DNA from: Mesaphorura yosii
Taxonomy: Eukaryota; Arthropoda; Collembola; Poduromorpha; Tullbergiidae
DNA length: 64,000 nucleotides
Assembly: GCA_009869945.1 (NCBI GenBank)
Contig: WIXG01000182.1
Span: 1-64,000, forward strand
Direction: 5' to 3'
The notes under the pieces were generated by a model. It worked only from the letters and a program-made list of their open reading frames with translations. It did not search any database and was not told the DNA's origin. Made by a program: the position numbers and the translations under genes. Below, in pieces: positions 59,801 through 64,000 of the stretch; the stretch's first letter is position 1; each line of letters opens with the position of its first letter.

Positions 59801-62800
59801 GCTCAAAGACTTAAAACGCAACGTTCAATATGGAATATGCCAGCAGATAATCAGCCTGTAGCCACGTGCCGGTAGTTCAACCGACCTTTTATGGACTTGG
59901 GGCTGCAGCTGCAACTGAACAGGTTGTCAAAACTTGTCCAAGAGACACAGCGGAATCGCACGTGGATGAATCATAGACTTATAATTAGCGAACCAAAATA
60001 ACCGGGGGCTTTTTCAATATGACGTCAACTTCAACTCAAGACTTGTGGGCAGGATGCTCGTGCCACGCCATGCAAGATCAAATTCTCTCCTTCCACGCCA
60101 GTAACGCACAACAGAACAGCAATTGCACTTGACCTTGGCAATGTGACTGCCGTGACATTCAAACTCGCTCAGCAAATTATCCAGCAGTACGCAACGACCC
60201 AACACGATGCTCTTCTCGGAACTGTTTGTGACTTTTACTTTCGTAATCGTAATTTATCATTTTCATTTTATATTCATGATGAGCAAGCATTTAGCATTCA
60301 GCCAGGCATAATTTCATTCTACGCATTGCTGCGAGGTTTCGGTTATGTAACTTCTAACTGATATTGCATTTTGCAACTGCAATACAAAAATAGATTTAGC
60401 GTCCGTCGACAAGACAAGAAACAAGCGTCGCATTTTGCGTATGCGTTTGCAAAGGCTAACATTTCGATGTCGTTGCTCCTAAAGCGAGGAAACTAAAATC
60501 TACAAAACTGCAAAACTGCAAGCGTGCACTTCCTGCTGATTATGACCGGGTTAACAAACTGAGGCTGGACCTTCCACTCGTGGCTCGATCGTACATTGGC
60601 ACGATCCATCAGCTGTTCGGTCAATCAGGAAAGTGCCCTGTTTGTGAGTCAAGCGCAATGCCCGCTTATCAAACGCGCCCAAGCCACAGTTAAACAATTG
60701 GAACGCAATTGTTCGCACTCTTACAATCTTACACTTGTCAAGGTAAATGTTAGTCACCGCGCAATCGAGTGCGAGAGTGCTCTGAACTTAAAGGAGGTTA
60801 ATTAGGACTATCTTGCAACCAAGCGATTCATTAAGGCCTTGACTAGGCTGCGGCTGTGATACTTTCATCCACGTAATTCACACAATACACAGTGCGAATG
60901 ACTTAAAAGTAGTCCAATAAGAACACAATGACAACCACGTCGATTACGCACCACTTCGACAAGGCAATACTGTGATTGTGATTACGACGACCGAAAAAGG
61001 CAAGGCAGAGCAATGGGCAATGCATCGCAGTGCTAAATAGTTAAATGTAGTGCAATGCAGGGCAATTTGGCTTGCATTCTGGAGTACAGGATTAGAATTA
61101 AAATTAGAGTTCGATGACTGCTTGTCTAAGCCGTGACCGCAAGTGAGCAAGCAATTCAGCACAATTACACAATGCGTCAACGTGGACATGTTACAGCGTA
61201 AAACAAATGCAAAGTCAATCATAGATGCTCTACTGTGCGTTGACCTCTGTCGTTATCAAACTCGCATTCAGCAGAATATGAACTCACTGCTCGCTTCTCG
61301 AGAAATCTTCGAGATCAGCACAATTCACTCAATTCTGCCTCCATCCTGAAGCGCGCTCGCATGCATCACGCTAAACCACCACGGTCCTGGAAGCTTAATC
61401 GCAATGTCGCAATGCGCTATCCACTGTGGCTGCCGCCAGAATTGACGTTGCCTGACCTTCAGCGTCAATCACTAATCACAAATTGCCAACTGCCCAAACA
61501 TCCGGACTCTGGACCCGTCAACAACGAATTCTTGACGTTCTTAATCGCACCCAATTGCATGGAGCCTAATTTAAGTCAGCGTGCGTCACTCGTGTCACTC
61601 GTGCTCGCGTTTGTGCATCTGCGCTGCACTGTAGCTTTTGTCTTACATAATCCAGCAGTCTTGTACCGCGATTGTGATTCTTTTGTATGATTCATCGCGG
61701 TAATGATGAACCTGACCTTTGTAATGCGACTCTGCACAACTGTACAGCCTAGCAAAGGCTGAGCACAGTTGGTAAACGCAAAATCTTCGAACGCAGTTTC
61801 TCGTAGCTATTTCTGGATTCGCGATCGCACGCGTAATTTGCACATTGGAGTTTTTAACACGCGCGATGTGTCATTTCGTACAACAACAAGATTCATTTGC
61901 CAGTGTACGAATGCAAAAATAAAAATGAGAATGCTATCAGCACGGGTACTCGGAATCAGTGCCAAGTGCCAAGAAATCTCCGTGGCGTGTCGGTAGCAAG
62001 TGTAAACAATCACACTACACACGATTGTGGTTTATTTATAATCAAATCAACCATTAACGCAAATGCCAAAGAAAAGTAAAGGATCATCGAACCTGATCTC
62101 GGCCTGCACGGGCTCCATGAGACTGCGAATATTTACTATGTCAAACAACTTCATTTCGGCTGCAATGCAAATGCGATGCGATGCGAGTGATTCAGGAAAA
62201 ACTTGATTCACAACAACCACAAGGTGATAAACAAGTTTTAAATTCACTTGTGACAAGTCTTTCAAAATAAGCAATACGCTATACACAATTCGCGACTCGC
62301 GAATTCGGTTTAATGAACGAACGAGCAAACGACTGACTCAGACTGGAATGGGGTTGACTTTGGCTTGGCTTTGGCTCGTGGAGGGTTTGGATTGAGACTT
62401 GAGACCAAGACCCTCAAGCCTCAAGGAAGCCGGGCTGGATGAAGTTCAACGTCCTTTTTCGCGACTTGGACCCTTTTCCTTCCTTTGTACTCATTTCGCA
62501 CTCCGCTTTTACAAAGGTGGTGGTTGTTTTTCTCATTTCACGTTGGCAATTTTCGAAATTGGGCAATATGCAACGAACGGATCGTAAAATTAAACACGCA
62601 CAATACGCATACGCGTTCAAGTAAAGGAATGAATGGGCCCAATTCTGTTTGTATGTCTGTGACCCTCTTTCGTTGCTCCGCTGCCTCGTCTCTACCTTTT
62701 CTATTGTGTATCGCACGCATCTGTGATTTTAATGATATGTTTAGATGTTTTACACACCGAACGCGTACAATGAACGCGGACTCTCGAACATGTACGACGT

Positions 62801-63107
62801 ACTTGTCTTTTTGGACCCTCCACACTCAATTACGAAACAATTCGCAAACTTTTTGGTAAACAAGACCATAAAACCCGGTGCGCATCCTGAGACTACGTGA
62901 AACGGTGCTTTGTATCATGTACCGCGGCGGGGAAGGCAACGAACCCTTTTTTCGTCTCATGCATAGTAATTAAGGAAGAAAAGGACTGACTTACTGAATC
63001 TGAGTCTCGGCGGCTCCGTGCCCACTTTTCTGCAGCTGCTGCTGAGGCTTGCTGGTGGGCAGCCGCAGGTAGTCGCCAATGACGAGCAAATCTTTCGCAA
63101 TGATCAT
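56852..63107 (-). CDS. ABCG-family half-transporter
   Basis: An ABC half-transporter of the G subfamily, working as a dimer in a membrane to move lipids, pigments or other hydrophobic substrates with ATP. Ten exons join in phase: 62995-63107, 59326-59462, 58856-59028, 58570-58779, 58336-58497, 58163-58256, 57796-58094, 57618-57717, 57241-57560, 56852-57172. They give 642 residues, normal for the family. The ATPase comes first: Walker A GPTGCGKTS (about 80-88), signature [10 protein letters not shown], Walker B SVLLID with EPTSGLDS, and the H-loop AVHQPSS. Six helices follow from about residue 380, with the ABCG block [18 protein letters not shown] large extracellular loop with cysteines precedes the last helix. 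The first exon is 3.5 kb upstream and rests on ATG, donor and phase. White, scarlet or brown identity is not supported; I cannot name the subgroup. Confidence 0.88.
59463..62994 (-). other. First intron of the ABCG gene, 3.5 kb
   Basis: The longest intron in the window, in a gene whose other introns are mostly 55-300 bases. A minus-strand frame at 59457-59750 adjoins the next exon but is in the wrong frame to continue into it. No gene or repeat was recognised inside. Confidence 0.45.
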
Positions 63108-64000
63108 TTTTCAGGGTCAGCGTAAGTCACAGAGCATCGGCGAAAGAAGTTGACTAAGCAAAGAAGTCGGCAAAGATCCGGGTACAAGATTCACAATTCA
63201 CTGTAGAGTGTTAGACGGAATCACAGAATAGGTCATTAAATATAAACAATGGGAGTTCGCGAATTCGCGATTTGCGAATTGGCCAACTAGCTGGAAGAAA
63301 CCGTAGGCTGCTCGCGGTTCGCGTGGTTTCTGGATGAGGTATACAAGTTGAGACTTTCTCGATTCGACTGTGTTCGACGAGGCTCTAGCTCTGGCTAAGA
63401 GACTAATGAGTTCAGAACTGCACTGCACTGCTCATCATTTAAGTGTTAAGCCACCGCAACCATGGCACGGCACGGCAGGAAAAGCCTACCACAATATTAA
63501 CGTACTGCCAACACAGAGTTTTATTTAAAGAACGCGGATCCTCGCCTTTTCTGTGCGGGATGTGAATTCGTTTCGTGGTTGTGGTACTTCTTTAGCTAGA
63601 GACTTCAATTCTTCGGACTGTCTTGTAATGTGTGGTTTCCTTGTAACATGTGGAGAAGAATTTTACACGAGATTCAGATATTCAGAAACTGGAATAGATT
63701 CCGGTGTGGGAAAAGTTTAGGCAATGATTGTTGAGGTGGTCTTGTTTTCGTGATATGATTGACTATTGTAAATATAGACCCAAATCACAACACTCAACAC
63801 ATCCAAACAGCCAATGTTGCCTTATCAGTTAGTGTGTTGCGGGAGCTGGCTCAGTCGCAGGCGCAGTCGCTGACTGATAAGCGATAAGCGACTGAATGCG
63901 ACTGTCGTGAGTCAGGCAAAGCAATCAGCAGGCGTGCAGTGTCGCAATGCCTTTCCCCAGCCTCCGCTGCCAAATTACTAAAGTCAATATCAATCGACGA
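63108..64000. other. ABCG 5' flank to window end
   Basis: About 900 bases upstream of the ABCG start, expected to contain its promoter and 5' UTR. No TATA box or gene was recognised. A segment near 63845-63905 repeats GCGACTG and GATAAGCGA words. Confidence 0.45.

Overview
The window is nuclear DNA from an arthropod. Genes on both strands are split by GT-AG introns, many only 60-80 bases long. The gene set is arthropod: single-minded, fusilli, Torso, a takeout/JHBP protein, tandem chemoreceptors and a natalisin-like neuropeptide precursor. A springtail or other early hexapod would fit the divergent chemoreceptors and the modular metallothionein, but the taxon is inference. All exon models were assembled by eye from reading frame, splice motifs and phase; no searches were run.

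Layout, left to right. 1.2-4.3 kb (-): sim, a bHLH-PAS midline regulator in seven exons. 6.4-8.0 kb (-): a SIAH-like RING ubiquitin ligase. 9.1-15.7 kb (+): three actin genes, one canonical and two divergent, with a takeout/JHBP gene (-) between the second and third. 15.8-18.6 kb (-): an orphan SLC6-family transporter. 19.6-20.2 kb (+): a neuropeptide precursor with two PFWAARG copies. 21.4-29.3 kb: four gustatory-receptor-like genes of two types, one broken by a short inverted-repeat transposon. 30.9-36.9 kb (-): a receptor tyrosine kinase recognised as Torso from kinase and ectodomain landmarks. 40.4-41.7 kb (-): an unrecognised single-pass membrane protein. 44.0-45.8 kb (-): a 376-residue modular metallothionein behind a promoter packed with paired metal-response elements. 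49.1-56.2 kb (+): fusilli/ESRP with two alternative C-termini. 56.9-63.1 kb (-): an ABCG half-transporter with a 3.5-kb first intron.

The standout is the metal-response locus. Six near-identical 46-50 residue modules, each with 16 cysteines and each encoded by one exon of the same phase, lie behind a TATA box. Upstream of the TATA box are seven MRE-like motifs, six of them arranged as three inverted pairs. Other points are D-loop remodelling across the actin cluster, a transposon insertion with a 10-bp target duplication inside a receptor exon, and a probable alternative last exon in fusilli.

The genes do not form one pathway. They look like an ordinary mix of developmental regulators (sim, tor, fus), environmental response genes (metallothionein, ABCG, receptors) and local tandem duplications (actins, receptors).
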